Assembly (NCBI GenBank): GCA_003859965.1
Contig: RQYR01000032.1
Location: 1 to 35,232 of the forward strand
DNA length: 35,232 nt
Origin: Comamonadaceae bacterium OH2545_COT-014
Lineage (GTDB): Bacteria; Pseudomonadota; Gammaproteobacteria; Burkholderiales; Burkholderiaceae_C
Direction of reading: 5' to 3'
Below, piece by piece: positions 1-7,465 of this stretch; positions within the stretch are counted from its first letter, which is position 1; every line of letters starts with the position of its first letter. The notes under the pieces were generated by a model that did not search any database, was not told where the DNA came from, and worked only from the letters and a program-made list of their open reading frames with translations. The translations under genes were made by a program, and so were the position numbers.

Positions 1-78
1 AACTGCGAGCGCCTGCTCAATACCAGCTTGCAGTTCATCCACTTGGCTTTCCTGGCGCTCATCCTCAAAAGATTTTGA
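1..78 (+). CDS. IS5-family-like transposase, C-terminal fragment
   Basis: The frame starting at base 1 encodes 25 residues and ends with TGA at 76-78. The tail ends in a hydrophobic stretch followed by LKRF, which resembles the C-terminus of DDE transposases whose N-terminus begins MRAKYPSDIS; that N-terminus is present at the right edge of this window. The gene is truncated by the window edge, so whether the full copy is intact cannot be judged. Transposases of this type cut and join the element ends. Confidence 0.72.
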   Translation, partial: NCERLLNTSLQFIHLAFLALILKRF

Positions 79-85
79 ACAGGTT
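1..85 (+). mobile_element. Right end of an IS5-family-like insertion sequence (cut by window edge)
   Basis: Positions 70-85 read agattttgaacaggtt, the exact reverse complement of the IS left end at 35150-35165. The transposase stop codon (76-78) lies inside this terminal repeat, a compact layout common in IS5-type elements. The junction is followed by CTGAG (86-90), which fits the CTNAG-type target reported for some IS5 subgroups. The rest of the element lies outside the window. Family assignment comes from the transposase termini and the target motif, not from a search. Confidence 0.8.
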
Positions 86-280
86 CTGAGAACCTGTTCA
101 AAGTCCCTGCACGGCGGGCACTCCGGCGGATCTGGGCAGTCTGCGTCGCAAGCAAAACTGGCCAATAGCATGGGAATCACGGGCTATTGGCGGTGTGATG
201 TGTGCAAGAGGCAAGCGCTTGGCATTGCATCCCAAACCGCTTGTTGCCCACTCGCGCCAAGACTTTGAACAGGTTCTGAG
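86..280. mobile_element. MITE-like non-autonomous element with 15-bp terminal inverted repeats
   Basis: aacctgttcaaagtc (91-105) and gactttgaacaggtt (261-275) are perfect 15-bp inverted repeats, flanked on both sides by CTGAG (86-90 and 276-280), as expected for a target duplication. The outer 12 bases equal the neighbouring IS terminus, so that transposase could mobilise it. A 9-bp perfect internal dyad (gccaatagc 161-169, gctattggc 183-191) lies at the centre. No convincing reading frame is present. The left CTGAG is shared with the adjoining IS right end, so the two elements sit in direct tandem. Confidence 0.75.
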
Positions 281-288
281 GCGTGCGG

Positions 289-312
289 CACGCCCCGCCA
301 TGGCGGGGCGTG
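289..312. repeat. 24-bp perfect palindrome upstream of dapF
   Basis: cacgccccgcca (289-300) is followed directly by its exact reverse complement (301-312). It lies between the MITE-like element and dapF, about 40 bp before the start codon. It could be a dimeric regulator site, a hairpin in a transcript entering from the left, or a remnant of a mobile sequence. No T-run follows, so it is not a standard terminator. Confidence 0.6.
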
Positions 313-339
313 TGCCCGGCGGGCGGGCGATGGCGGCGC

Positions 340-345
340 GATAAT
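340..345 (+). promoter_or_regulatory. Possible -10 element of dapF, very short leader
   Basis: GATAAT lies 8 nt before the dapF ATG in GC-rich surroundings, and no convincing -35 is visible. If used, the transcript would start almost at the start codon. The same hexamer-N8/9-ATG arrangement occurs at lpxC, yhbY and rlmE in this window, which raises its credibility. Confidence 0.4.
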
Positions 346-353
346 CCGCGCCC

Positions 354-1259
354 ATGCACATCCGCTTTACCAAGATGCAGGGTGCGGGCAACGACTTCGT
401 GGTGCTCGACGAAACGCGCGCCCGGCTGGGCCTGACGCCGGCGCAATACCGCTTTCTGGCGGACCGCCATTTCGGCGTGGGCGCCGACCAGATACTCAGC
501 GTGCGGCCCGCGCTGTCGCCTGAGGCGGATTTTGGATACGTCATTCATAACAGCGACGGCGGCGAGGTGGAGCACTGCGGCAACGGTGCGCGCTGTTTCG
601 TGCGCTATGTGCGCGAGCATGGCCTGACTGACAAGCGCGTGGTGCGCGTGCAGGTGCGGCACGGCGTGATTGAGCTGGCCGAACAACCCGATGGCCGCGT
701 TCGCGTGAACATGGGGGCGCCCATGTTCGACCTGGCGCGCGTGCCGTTCCAGCCCGCCGGCATGACGCCCGTGGCTGCGCACGGCTGGCAGCTCTGGCCG
801 CTGGAGCTGAATAAAAATCCGGCCTTTGGGCAATCCCATACTGGGTTTGCTGCTACTATTAATGTAGCTGTTTTGTCCATGGGCAATCCCCATGCCGTGC
901 ATTTCGTGGACGACGTGGAAGCGGCGCCCGTGCGCACGGTTGGCTCGCTGATTGAAACCCACCCCGCCTTTGCGCGCCGCGTCAACGCCGGTTTCATGCA
1001 GGTGCTGGACCGCAGCCATGCGCGCCTGCGCGTGTGGGAGCGCGGCGCGGGCGAAACCCTGGCCTGCGGCACTGGCACTTGCGCCGCCGTGGTGGCCGGC
1101 ATCCGCCTGGGCTACCTGGGCCCGCAGGTGGACGTGCAGACGCGCGGCGGCCTGCTCACCATTGAATGGGCCGGCGGCGAGCATGACCCGGTACACATGA
1201 CCGGCCCGGCCGTCACTGTGTTCGAAGGCGAAATCGACATTCCCGACACCCTTGCATGA
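354..1259 (+). CDS. dapF: Diaminopimelate epimerase
   Basis: Converts LL- to meso-diaminopimelate, supplying peptidoglycan (used by MurE in this window) and lysine synthesis. It is a cytoplasmic, cofactor-independent two-base enzyme. The N-terminal GAGNDF motif is present. Catalytic cysteines are Cys75 (in EHCGNGARC) and Cys238 (in LACGTGTCA); the MGNPH and ERGAGE motifs are also intact. At 301 aa it is about 27 residues longer than the E. coli protein. Much of the excess is an AT-rich in-frame segment (about 806-875) before the VLSMGNPH strand that resembles a dispersed repeat (see separate entry). The ATG is followed by the expected [14 protein letters not shown] start. The stop overlaps the next ATG (ATGA), suggesting translational coupling. 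Confidence 0.96.
   Translation: MHIRFTKMQGAGNDFVVLDETRARLGLTPAQYRFLADRHFGVGADQILSVRPALSPEADFGYVIHNSDGGEVEHCGNGARCFVRYVREHGLTDKRVVRVQVRHGVIELAEQPDGRVRVNMGAPMFDLARVPFQPAGMTPVAAHGWQLWPLELNKNPAFGQSHTGFAATINVAVLSMGNPHAVHFVDDVEAAPVRTVGSLIETHPAFARRVNAGFMQVLDRSHARLRVWERGAGETLACGTGTCAAVVAGIRLGYLGPQVDVQTRGGLLTIEWAGGEHDPVHMTGPAVTVFEGEIDIPDTLA
806..875 (-). repeat. Dispersed-repeat-like insert inside dapF
   Basis: Read on the minus strand, this segment has the order GCAGC, then a loop with tatggg, then attgccc, then aaggccgg followed by a T-run. It aligns with the intergenic copy at 28756-28820 (agc, caataggg, tgtgcc, gaggccgc, T-run). Base composition drops sharply against the surrounding gene. It adds roughly 18 codons without breaking the frame. 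Comparable AT-rich palindromic repeats are, from memory, frequent in Comamonadaceae genomes; their identity here is inferred from only two copies. Confidence 0.5.
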
Positions 1260-1939
1260 AGCCCACCGCCATGAACCCCATCACCGAAGAAGACATCGCC
1301 CAGTTCCTCATCAACACCCCCAGCTTTTTCGAGCGCAATGCCGACCTGCTGGCCGGCGTGCAACTCACCAGCCCGCACGGCGGGCGCGCCGTCAGCCTGC
1401 AAGAGCGCCAGGCCGAGATGCTGCGCGAGAAGATCAAGGTGCTGGAGCACCGCGTCATGGAAATGATGCGCCACGGCAACGAGAACATGCTCATTGCCGA
1501 CAAGGTGCAGCGCTGGGCGCGCCAGATGTTCCTGGTGGCGCGGCCGGTGGACCTGCCTGCCGTGCTGGTCAGCGAACTCAAGAGCCAGTTCGCCGTGCCG
1601 CAAGTGGCGCTGAAGGTGTGGGACGTGGCCGAGGTGTACGCCAACGAACCCTTTGCCCAGGGCGCCAGCGACGACGTGAAAAGCCTGGCCGCCTCCCTGG
1701 CGTCGCCTTACTGCGGCGTCAACGCCGGTTTTGATGCCGTGCAGTGGCTGGAAGACCCTGAAGCCGCGGCCTCGCTGGCCCTGCTGCCGCTGCGCCCGTC
1801 TGGGGCGGCCCAGGGCGCATTCGGCCTGCTGGTGCTGGCCTCGCCCGACAGCCAGCGCTACGAAGCCGGCATGGCCACCGATTTTCTGGAGCGCATTGCC
1901 GAGCTGGCCAGCGCCGCGCTCTCGCGCGTGCGTGACTGA
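1256..1939 (+). CDS. DUF484 family protein
   Basis: 227-residue cytoplasmic protein of the DUF484 family, which has a GAF-like fold and no established biochemical role. It begins with the family signature around residues 6-25 ([10 protein letters not shown], then [13 protein letters not shown]), followed by a helical segment with [12 protein letters not shown] (about 38-49) and a GAF-like C-terminal half. The gene starts at the ATG that overlaps the dapF stop; an internal ATG at 1271 (MNPITEED) is an equally plausible start. The dapF-DUF484-xerC order is widespread in proteobacteria and suggests a housekeeping role linked to envelope or chromosome processing, but that is context only. Confidence 0.88.
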   Translation: MKPTAMNPITEEDIAQFLINTPSFFERNADLLAGVQLTSPHGGRAVSLQERQAEMLREKIKVLEHRVMEMMRHGNENMLIADKVQRWARQMFLVARPVDLPAVLVSELKSQFAVPQVALKVWDVAEVYANEPFAQGASDDVKSLAASLASPYCGVNAGFDAVQWLEDPEAAASLALLPLRPSGAAQGAFGLLVLASPDSQRYEAGMATDFLERIAELASAALSRVRD

Positions 1940-2115
1940 CGCAGCCCGGCGCGCCCCTCGCACATCACCGCACCCGTTGGCGTCATCAACGCTTCCGCCA
2001 CGGACTGGAGCGTGCCACCCGCCACCGACGCTGCGCCGGCCCCGCCGCCCCGGCCACCCCGGCCACCCCGTGCCGCCGCGCCTGGTGCGGGGCGCGCCAC
2101 ACATGCGGCCCGCCC

Positions 2116-3168
2116 ATGAACCACCCTTTGCGTTCCCGTCCCTCGCCCCCTCGCACCGCGCCGCCTCAGGCCGTGCCTGATCGGCCCCATCGGCCGGACA
2201 GCACATGGGCCACCGCGCCGCTGGACGACCTGGCCGTGCGCTATCTGGATCACGCACGCTTTGAAAAGCGCCTGGCCGACCGCACCCTGGCGCTTTACAC
2301 GCAAGACCTGCGCCGCTTGGCCGCCCTGGCCGCGCAGGCCGGGGTGCCGCTGACGGTCGTGCGCGCCGACCACGTGCGCCGCTGGGTGGCGCAGATGCAC
2401 GCTGGCGGGCGCAGTGGGCGCGGCATTGCCCTCATCCTCTCGGGCTGGCGCGGCTTTTACGCCTGGCTGGGGCGGCAAGGGCTGATAGACGCCAACCCCG
2501 TGCAAGGCATCCGCGCGCCACGCCAGCCGCGTCCCTTGCCCAAGGCCCTGCCGGTGGATGCGGCCATGCAGCTGGCCGACAGCACGCTGGAGGCCGACAG
2601 CCCCTGGCATGAGGCGCGCGATGCCGCCATGGTGGAGCTGCTCTACGGCTGCGGCCTGCGCGTGGGAGAGCTGGTCGGGCTGGACCAGACCGCCAGCGAC
2701 GCCGCGCTGCGCGCCGGCCGGGGCTGGATTGACCTGCCGGGCGCGGAGGTGCACGTCATCGGCAAGGGCCGCAAGCGCCGCGCCGTGCCCCTGGGCCGTG
2801 CCGCCTGCGCCGCGTTGCACGCCTGGCTGGCCGTGCGCGGCCAAGTGCCTGCCGCCAATGACGACGCGGCGCAGGCCCTGTTCATCGGCCAGCGCGGCAC
2901 GCGCCTCACGGCCCAATCGGTCTGGCAGCGGTTGCGGCGGCGCAGCCAGGCCGCTGGGCTGGGCACGCCCGTGCATCCGCACATGCTGCGCCACAGCTTT
3001 GCCAGCCACCTGCTGCAATCCAGCGGCGACTTGCGCGCCGTGCAAGAGCTGCTGGGCCATGCCAGCATTGGCACCACGCAGGTCTATACGCGGCTGGACT
3101 TCCAGCATCTGGCCAAGGCCTACGATGCCGCGCACCCGCGCGCACGGCGCAAACCGGGGGGGGCTTGA
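2116..3168 (+). CDS. xerC: Tyrosine recombinase XerC
   Basis: Site-specific recombinase that, with XerD and FtsK, resolves chromosome dimers at dif during division. The N-terminal core-binding (SAM-like) domain covers about residues 37-130 and the catalytic domain about 145-340. The catalytic set is complete: Arg182 (GLRVGE), Lys217 (IGKGRK), His289 and Arg292 (HPHMLRH), His315 (LLGH) and nucleophile Tyr324 (TQVYTRLDF). At 350 aa it is longer than the usual ~300 because of a Pro/Arg-rich N-terminal extension of about 35 residues. The first ATG is used, but no strong ribosome-binding site precedes it, so the true start is uncertain. A 176-bp gap separates it from the DUF484 gene. Confidence 0.93.
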   Translation: MNHPLRSRPSPPRTAPPQAVPDRPHRPDSTWATAPLDDLAVRYLDHARFEKRLADRTLALYTQDLRRLAALAAQAGVPLTVVRADHVRRWVAQMHAGGRSGRGIALILSGWRGFYAWLGRQGLIDANPVQGIRAPRQPRPLPKALPVDAAMQLADSTLEADSPWHEARDAAMVELLYGCGLRVGELVGLDQTASDAALRAGRGWIDLPGAEVHVIGKGRKRRAVPLGRAACAALHAWLAVRGQVPAANDDAAQALFIGQRGTRLTAQSVWQRLRRRSQAAGLGTPVHPHMLRHSFASHLLQSSGDLRAVQELLGHASIGTTQVYTRLDFQHLAKAYDAAHPRARRKPGGA

Positions 3169-3490
3169 AAGGGCGGTTGGGGCCGTGTATAGAGCCGCAG
3201 CAGCTATTGTTTTTGAAGTTCCCTGGCGACTTAAGGCGAAGGAAAATGTTGCGGCCGATGTCGTGTGGTACAGCGGCCAGTCGGCCCGCCGCAGGGCGCC
3301 GCTTCGTTTGGCCGGTCAGACCTGGCCCAAAGAAAGGGTGTGCATTGGGGTCGCCGTTATGCCCGGCTCTGGTCAGGTGATGCGGTGTGCCGCTGCGAGG
3401 GGTGATGTGCCGCAAGCCGCCTGAAAAAGCCAAGCGCTGCCAATGCGGGGCCGCTAAACTGGCCGGTTTCTGTTGTTCCACGGGCCGTCT
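3169..3490. other. Intergenic region between xerC and the COG0523 gene
   Basis: About 320 bp with no gene I can support. It includes a small AT-rich patch (gctattgtttttgaag near 3200) resembling fragments of the dispersed repeat, and a weak -10-like TAAACT at 3455-3460. No terminator with a T-tract is visible for xerC. No clear cobalamin riboswitch core or Zur-type dyad was recognised. Confidence 0.5.
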
Positions 3491-4573
3491 ATGTCTCTTA
3501 TTCCTGCCACCATCCTCACCGGCTTTCTCGGTTCGGGCAAGACCACGCTGCTCAAGCGCGTGCTGACCGAGGCGCACGGGCAGAAGATCGCCGTCATCGA
3601 AAACGAATTCGGCGAGGAGAACATCGACAACGACATCCTCGTCAGCGACGACAAGGAGCAGATCGTGCAGATGAGCAACGGCTGCATCTGCTGCACCATC
3701 CGCGAAGATCTGCGCGCCACGCTGACCGATCTGGCCGCGCGCCGGCGCAAGGGAGAGCTGGACTTCGAGCGCGTCATCATCGAAACCACCGGCCTGGCCG
3801 ACCCCGGCCCGGTGGCGCAGACCTTCTTCATGGACGACGAGGTGGCCGAGCAGTACCTGCTGGACGCCATCGTCACCCTGGTGGACGCCAAGCACGCCGC
3901 CCAGCAGCTCAACGACCGCCAGGAGGCGCGCCGCCAGGTGGGCTTTGCCGACCAGATCTTCATCAGCAAGGCCGACCTGGTGCCGCCCGAGGCGCTGGAC
4001 GCGCTGCAGCACCGCCTCAAGCACATGAACCCGCGCGCGCCGCAGCAAGTGGTGCACTTTGGCGAGGCGCCGCTGGGCGCGGTGCTGGACTTGCGCGGCT
4101 TCAACCTGAACGCGAAGCTGGACATCGACCCCGACTTCCTGAAGGAGGGCGATGACCACCACCACGGCCACGGGCATGACCATGACCACGACCATACGCA
4201 CTGCGACCACCCCTCGCACCAGTGCGGGCACGGCCACGACCATGACCATTCGCACGGCCACCATCACCACCATGACGACGACGTCAAGAGCTTCGTTTAC
4301 CGCGCCGACCGCGCCTTCGACCCGGCCCGGCTGGAGGACTTCCTGGGCGCCATCGTCAACATCTACGGCCCGCGCATGCTGCGCTACAAGGGCGTACTGT
4401 GGATGAAAGGGGTGGAGCGCAAGGTCATCTTCCAGGGCGTGCACCAGCTCATGGGCAGCGACCTGGGCCCGGCTTGGGGCGAGGGCGAGCCGCGCGTGAG
4501 CAAGATGGTGTTCATCGGCATCGACCTGCCGCGCGACATTCTGGAGCAGGGCCTGGGCCAGTGCCTGAGCTGA
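3491..4573 (+). CDS. COG0523 (CobW/YjiA/ZNG1-like) G3E GTPase with His-rich metal-binding insert
   Basis: GTP-dependent metallochaperone-type protein of the G3E class; relatives deliver zinc or cobalt. Walker A is GFLGSGKT (residues 11-18). The family metal motif CxCC (GCICC, Cys65, Cys67, Cys68) follows the ENEFGE switch. ETTGLADP and the SKAD guanine-specificity motif come next. Between the GTPase and CobW C-terminal domains lies a strongly His/Asp-rich stretch (about residues 221-263) with two additional Cys, a likely metal-buffering loop. ATG 3491 gives the canonical short N-terminus (MSLIPATILTGFLGSGKTT); the upstream in-frame TTG at 3473 is less likely. It lies directly upstream of dksA. 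Metal identity cannot be read from sequence, though zinc is the usual guess for His-rich members. Confidence 0.9.
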   Translation: MSLIPATILTGFLGSGKTTLLKRVLTEAHGQKIAVIENEFGEENIDNDILVSDDKEQIVQMSNGCICCTIREDLRATLTDLAARRRKGELDFERVIIETTGLADPGPVAQTFFMDDEVAEQYLLDAIVTLVDAKHAAQQLNDRQEARRQVGFADQIFISKADLVPPEALDALQHRLKHMNPRAPQQVVHFGEAPLGAVLDLRGFNLNAKLDIDPDFLKEGDDHHHGHGHDHDHDHTHCDHPSHQCGHGHDHDHSHGHHHHHDDDVKSFVYRADRAFDPARLEDFLGAIVNIYGPRMLRYKGVLWMKGVERKVIFQGVHQLMGSDLGPAWGEGEPRVSKMVFIGIDLPRDILEQGLGQCLS

Positions 4574-4588
4574 TGGCGCGGCCAGGGT

Positions 4589-4617
4589 TTCGCCCGGCGT
4601 GGCAACGCCGATACAAT
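4589..4617 (+). promoter_or_regulatory. Candidate sigma70 promoter of dksA
   Basis: TACAAT (4612-4617) is a good -10, and TTCGCC (4589-4594) is a weak -35 at 17-bp spacing. A 6-bp perfect dyad (cggcgt, ggca loop, acgccg; 4595-4610) fills the spacer and could be an operator. A start near 4624 would give a leader of about 165 nt. Confidence 0.5.
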
Positions 4618-4632
4618 CGCCCGCCGTGTTGC

Positions 4633-4774
4633 GCTGTCCTGCCTGGCTCTGGCTAGTGCAAGGCAGGCAGCCCGCAGGCCACCTGTCAGGGTGGGGCGGC
4701 CAGCGGACGCGCATGGGAGCGAAAGCCCATGCCAGACCTGCCCCTGGCAGGCGTTTGAAAGCCGGCTTGCCGGC
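4633..4774 (+). ncRNA. Candidate structured 5' leader RNA of dksA
   Basis: Several stem-loops can form in the interval before the dksA start. Stem 1 pairs gctg-cctgcct (4633-4644, one bulge) with aggcagg-cagc (4661-4671). Stem 2 is ccacc (4679-4683) with ggtgg (4690-4694). Stem 3 is gcatgg (4711-4716) with ccatgc (4727-4732), capped by gc-GAAA-gc, a GNRA tetraloop. Stem 4 is cctgcc (4737-4742) with ggcagg (4746-4751). Stem 5 is gccgg-cttg-ccggc (4761-4774), just before the Shine-Dalgarno. I do not recognise a known riboswitch class. It could be a regulatory leader or simply GC-rich sequence; covariation would decide. Confidence 0.45.
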
Positions 4775-4789
4775 ATAAAGGGAGACAGC

Positions 4790-5515
4790 GTGAAAACCAC
4801 GGCTGAGAAAGCAAGTCGCCAAGCCACAGGCAAGGCATCTGCCAAGGCGTTGGCAGCCCGTCCGGCGGCCGCTGGCGCGGCTGCCGCATCTCGTTCTTCT
4901 CCTGCGCCTGCCGCCGCCAAAAATGCTGACAGCGCCCGTCGCCGGACGCCCACAGCTTCTCCACGGCCCGCGGCGGTATCAGCCGGCCGCGAGGCATCTC
5001 CCAACCAACGCTCACTACCCATGCCCGCTGCCAATGGGCGCCCCGTGATGAACATCCTGAAAAAAGACCCGCGCCTGGCCAACAACTGGAAGAGCAAGCC
5101 CGTCGAGGAACTGACCGATCCCGAGGTTCTTGCCATGCCCGATGACGAATACATGAACGACGTGCAGATGGCTTTCTTCCGCCGCAAGCTGGTGGCGCTG
5201 AAGGAGGGCATCCTGGCCAACGCGGGTGAAACCACGGAGCATCTGCGGGAAGACACTGTGGTCGTGCCCGACCCGGCCGACCGCGCCACCATTGAGGAAG
5301 AGCATGCGCTGGAGCTGCGTACGCGCGACCGCGAACGCAAGCTGCTCAAGAAAATCGAGCAGTCGATTGCCCGCATTGACACGGGCGACTACGGCTACTG
5401 TGATGAAACGGGCGAGCCCATTGGCGTGGGCCGCCTGCTGGCCCGCCCCACTGCCACGCTGTCGCTGGAGGCGCAGCAACGCCGCGAACTCAAGCAGAAG
5501 ATGTTTGGCGACTGA
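4790..5515 (+). CDS. dksA: RNA polymerase-binding transcription factor DksA, single-cysteine zinc-finger variant
   Basis: Binds the RNA polymerase secondary channel and, with ppGpp, adjusts rRNA and amino-acid promoters. The start is GTG 4790 with ggag 4-9 nt upstream; in-frame upstream codons lack support. Residues 1 to about 100 are an Ala/Pro/Lys-rich, probably disordered extension not found in the 151-aa E. coli protein. The conserved coiled coil follows, including the tip motif PDPADRA with both key aspartates, then ELRTRDRERKLLKKIE. In the C-terminal zinc-finger region only Cys204 (YGYC) remains; the other three cysteine positions of the E. coli finger are Thr, Ser and Ala. It should therefore act without structural zinc, as described for cysteine-poor DksA variants. 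A STAS-like gene starts 50 bp downstream. Confidence 0.93.
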   Translation: MKTTAEKASRQATGKASAKALAARPAAAGAAAASRSSPAPAAAKNADSARRRTPTASPRPAAVSAGREASPNQRSLPMPAANGRPVMNILKKDPRLANNWKSKPVEELTDPEVLAMPDDEYMNDVQMAFFRRKLVALKEGILANAGETTEHLREDTVVVPDPADRATIEEEHALELRTRDRERKLLKKIEQSIARIDTGDYGYCDETGEPIGVGRLLARPTATLSLEAQQRRELKQKMFGD

Positions 5516-5565
5516 GTGGCGCACGCTGGCAGCATTTCCCTTCCTATCTCGTTGAAGGCACGACC

Positions 5566-7347
5566 ATGAGCCGAGACTCATCTTCCGGCGGCTTGCTGGC
5601 CAAGGTGGTCAAGTTCGTCAAGAACCCCGCGACGGATTGGGCTGATCTCGATCGCCCCGATTCGGAAAGTGGCGCTGACGAAACGCGCCAGGCTCTCAAG
5701 GAAATGATTGAGCGCAAACGGCGCAACGATTTCGTGCGCAACCGCGAATTCGACATGCTGCGCAAAGTGCGCCGCCGTGAGATCACGGCCGGGCAAGAAG
5801 GGGTGGCCCACGCCTCCTTCTATGTCAGCAGCCTGCCTGCCAGCACGGATGACCGCGCCCGCACGCTCGAGAAGATCGACGAGATCGAAGAGCAGATGTC
5901 CAGCACCTGGTTCAAGCGCAAGGATGCACCTTCAAGTGCGGTTTCTGTGCCAGCCTCCGCGCCTTCTGCGCCTGCCACGCGCTCCGTGCCGTTGGGCGAA
6001 ATGCCGTCGGATCTGGCCAATGCTTTTGCGCCGACCGAGCCCATGCAGCATGCGGACGCGCCGGCCGAAGAGGGCGCGCCGGCCCTGGTGCCGACGCCGG
6101 CAGCCCCGGTTTTGGCCCCGGTGCCATCTCTGCCAGTGGAAGCGCCCCGGCCCGCCCCGGCGCGTGCCTTGCCTTCGACACTGGCGACGTTCGGCTTTGA
6201 GGGCGACTTCAATGTGGAGGTCACGGCCGAAACGGCCCAGGACCCCGAGCTGGAAGAAAGCGCTATCCGCTTTGCCAATGGCGACATGATCGGTGCCGAG
6301 GCGGGCCTGCTGGCGCTGGTGAGTGAAGGCGGTGCGCGCCCGGATCACATGGAAACGTGGCTTTGTCTGTTCGACTTTTATCGCGCCACGGCACAGCAAG
6401 CCAAGTTTGATGCCGCTGCGGAGGACTTTGCCAGCCGTTTCGGCCGGTCTGCGCCGCAGTGGGGAGTGCTGACGCAGGAAGCCGTGGAAGCCCTGTCGGC
6501 GCAACCGGCTACAGCCACGGCGGCTGCCAGCGCCGCTGTGGCGCAGTGGGTCGCGCCTTCGGTCATGACGGTGCAGTCCGTGGCGGCGCTCAAGGCGGTG
6601 CTCGGACGCCAGTCGCCGCCTTGGCGTATTGATTGGCGCTATCTCAAAAGCATTGATCCGGCCGCGCTGCCCGCTTTCATTGATGTGTTGCAGCAGTGGG
6701 GTGACAGCCGTGCCGACGTGAAATTCATAGGAGGCGAGCAACTGCTGCAGCTGCTTGTCGATCACTCGCCCACGGATGACCAGGGCGTTGATCCCCAGTG
6801 GTGGACGGCCCGCCTGGCCCTGCTGCGCCTGATGGGGGAAATGGACGAGTTTGATCTGGTGGCGCTGAACTACTGCGTGACCTATGAGGTTTCCCCGCCC
6901 GCCTGGCAAGACCCCCAATGCCGCTACAGCGCGATGACGCCGGAGGGCAACACCATTGCGCCAGAGAAGGACGCGGTGGCGGCTGAAGATGTGCGCGACG
7001 TGCATCCCGCATTCGCGCAAACCGTGCCGCCCACGCCGGGCGATCATGTGGCGCAACTGCATGAAGGGCACCTCAAGGCCAGTTTGCGGGGGGAAATTCT
7101 GGACGATGCCACACGCGCACTGGCGCCCGTGGATGCACAGGTGGGCCGTGCACAAACCATCGAGCTCAACTGCCGCCAGCTGCTGCGTGTGGATTTTGGC
7201 GCTGCCGGTACGCTGCTCAACTGGGCGGCGGAGCGCCAATCCAAGGGCCAGAAAGTGATGTTTACCCAGCTCAACCGCCTGATAGCGGTGTTTTTCGGCG
7301 TGGTGGGTATTCAGGACGTGGCGCGCGTGGTGCCGCGCCAGGATTGA
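5566..7347 (+). CDS. Uncharacterised protein with STAS-like segments
   Basis: 593 aa, no signal peptide or membrane segment seen. Residues 1-125 are charged and helical ([29 protein letters not shown]). A Pro/Ala-rich linker covers about 125-205. After an acidic helical segment, residues about 325-400 (around [20 protein letters not shown]) and about 500-590 ([20 protein letters not shown] to [13 protein letters not shown]) resemble STAS folds, the anti-anti-sigma/MlaB-like type that binds proteins or small ligands. The typical phosphorylatable Ser of SpoIIAA is not obvious. A start at ATG 5566 with gaagg upstream is reasonable. It sits between dksA and hslV, which I believe is a conserved Burkholderiales arrangement. 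Function is unknown; a scaffold or regulatory role is a guess. Confidence 0.8.
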   Translation: MSRDSSSGGLLAKVVKFVKNPATDWADLDRPDSESGADETRQALKEMIERKRRNDFVRNREFDMLRKVRRREITAGQEGVAHASFYVSSLPASTDDRARTLEKIDEIEEQMSSTWFKRKDAPSSAVSVPASAPSAPATRSVPLGEMPSDLANAFAPTEPMQHADAPAEEGAPALVPTPAAPVLAPVPSLPVEAPRPAPARALPSTLATFGFEGDFNVEVTAETAQDPELEESAIRFANGDMIGAEAGLLALVSEGGARPDHMETWLCLFDFYRATAQQAKFDAAAEDFASRFGRSAPQWGVLTQEAVEALSAQPATATAAASAAVAQWVAPSVMTVQSVAALKAVLGRQSPPWRIDWRYLKSIDPAALPAFIDVLQQWGDSRADVKFIGGEQLLQLLVDHSPTDDQGVDPQWWTARLALLRLMGEMDEFDLVALNYCVTYEVSPPAWQDPQCRYSAMTPEGNTIAPEKDAVAAEDVRDVHPAFAQTVPPTPGDHVAQLHEGHLKASLRGEILDDATRALAPVDAQVGRAQTIELNCRQLLRVDFGAAGTLLNWAAERQSKGQKVMFTQLNRLIAVFFGVVGIQDVARVVPRQD

Positions 7348-7429
7348 CGCCATCGCAGGCCGTGGTGTCGCGCAAGGATGTGCGTGCCCACTGAAACAGG
7401 CCGCCGCTGGCGGTGTGCCGGCATCGCCT

Positions 7430-7458
7430 CTTGTCAAACGGCATGACCATCCCCATCT
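7430..7458 (+). promoter_or_regulatory. Sigma32-type heat-shock promoter of hslV
   Basis: CTTGTCA (7430-7436) and CCCCATCT (7451-7458) are separated by 14 bp. The enterobacterial sigma32 consensus is CTTGAAA, 11-16 bp, CCCCATNT, so the -10 is a perfect match and the -35 matches 5 of 7. The -10 ends 7 nt before the hslV ATG, so the leader would be nearly absent, or a second promoter is used. Confidence 0.6.
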
Positions 7459-7465
7459 GGGCGCG

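Noticed and set aside
3225-3265. Possible Zur-like site (aaaatgttgcggccgatgtcg) before the COG0523 gene
   Set aside because: The two halves do not form a convincing dyad and match the consensus poorly.
3165-3380. 71-codon open frame after xerC
   Set aside because: No ribosome-binding site, no recognisable motif, composition like random translation; treated as intergenic.
4150-4285. Repetitive His/Asp codons as a possible tandem repeat or low-complexity artefact
   Set aside because: The frame is maintained and His-rich inserts are typical of COG0523 proteins, so it is coding.
2906-4822. Very long minus-strand open frame opposite xerC, the COG0523 gene and the dksA leader, rich in Val and His
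   Set aside because: It is the shadow of high-GC + strand genes with strong conserved motifs; it has no recognisable domain and crosses several real gene boundaries.
7415-7465. Extended N-terminus for HslV from an upstream in-frame start
   Set aside because: It would add 17 residues before the conserved propeptide and overlaps the sigma32 promoter; the ATG at 7466 fits the family.
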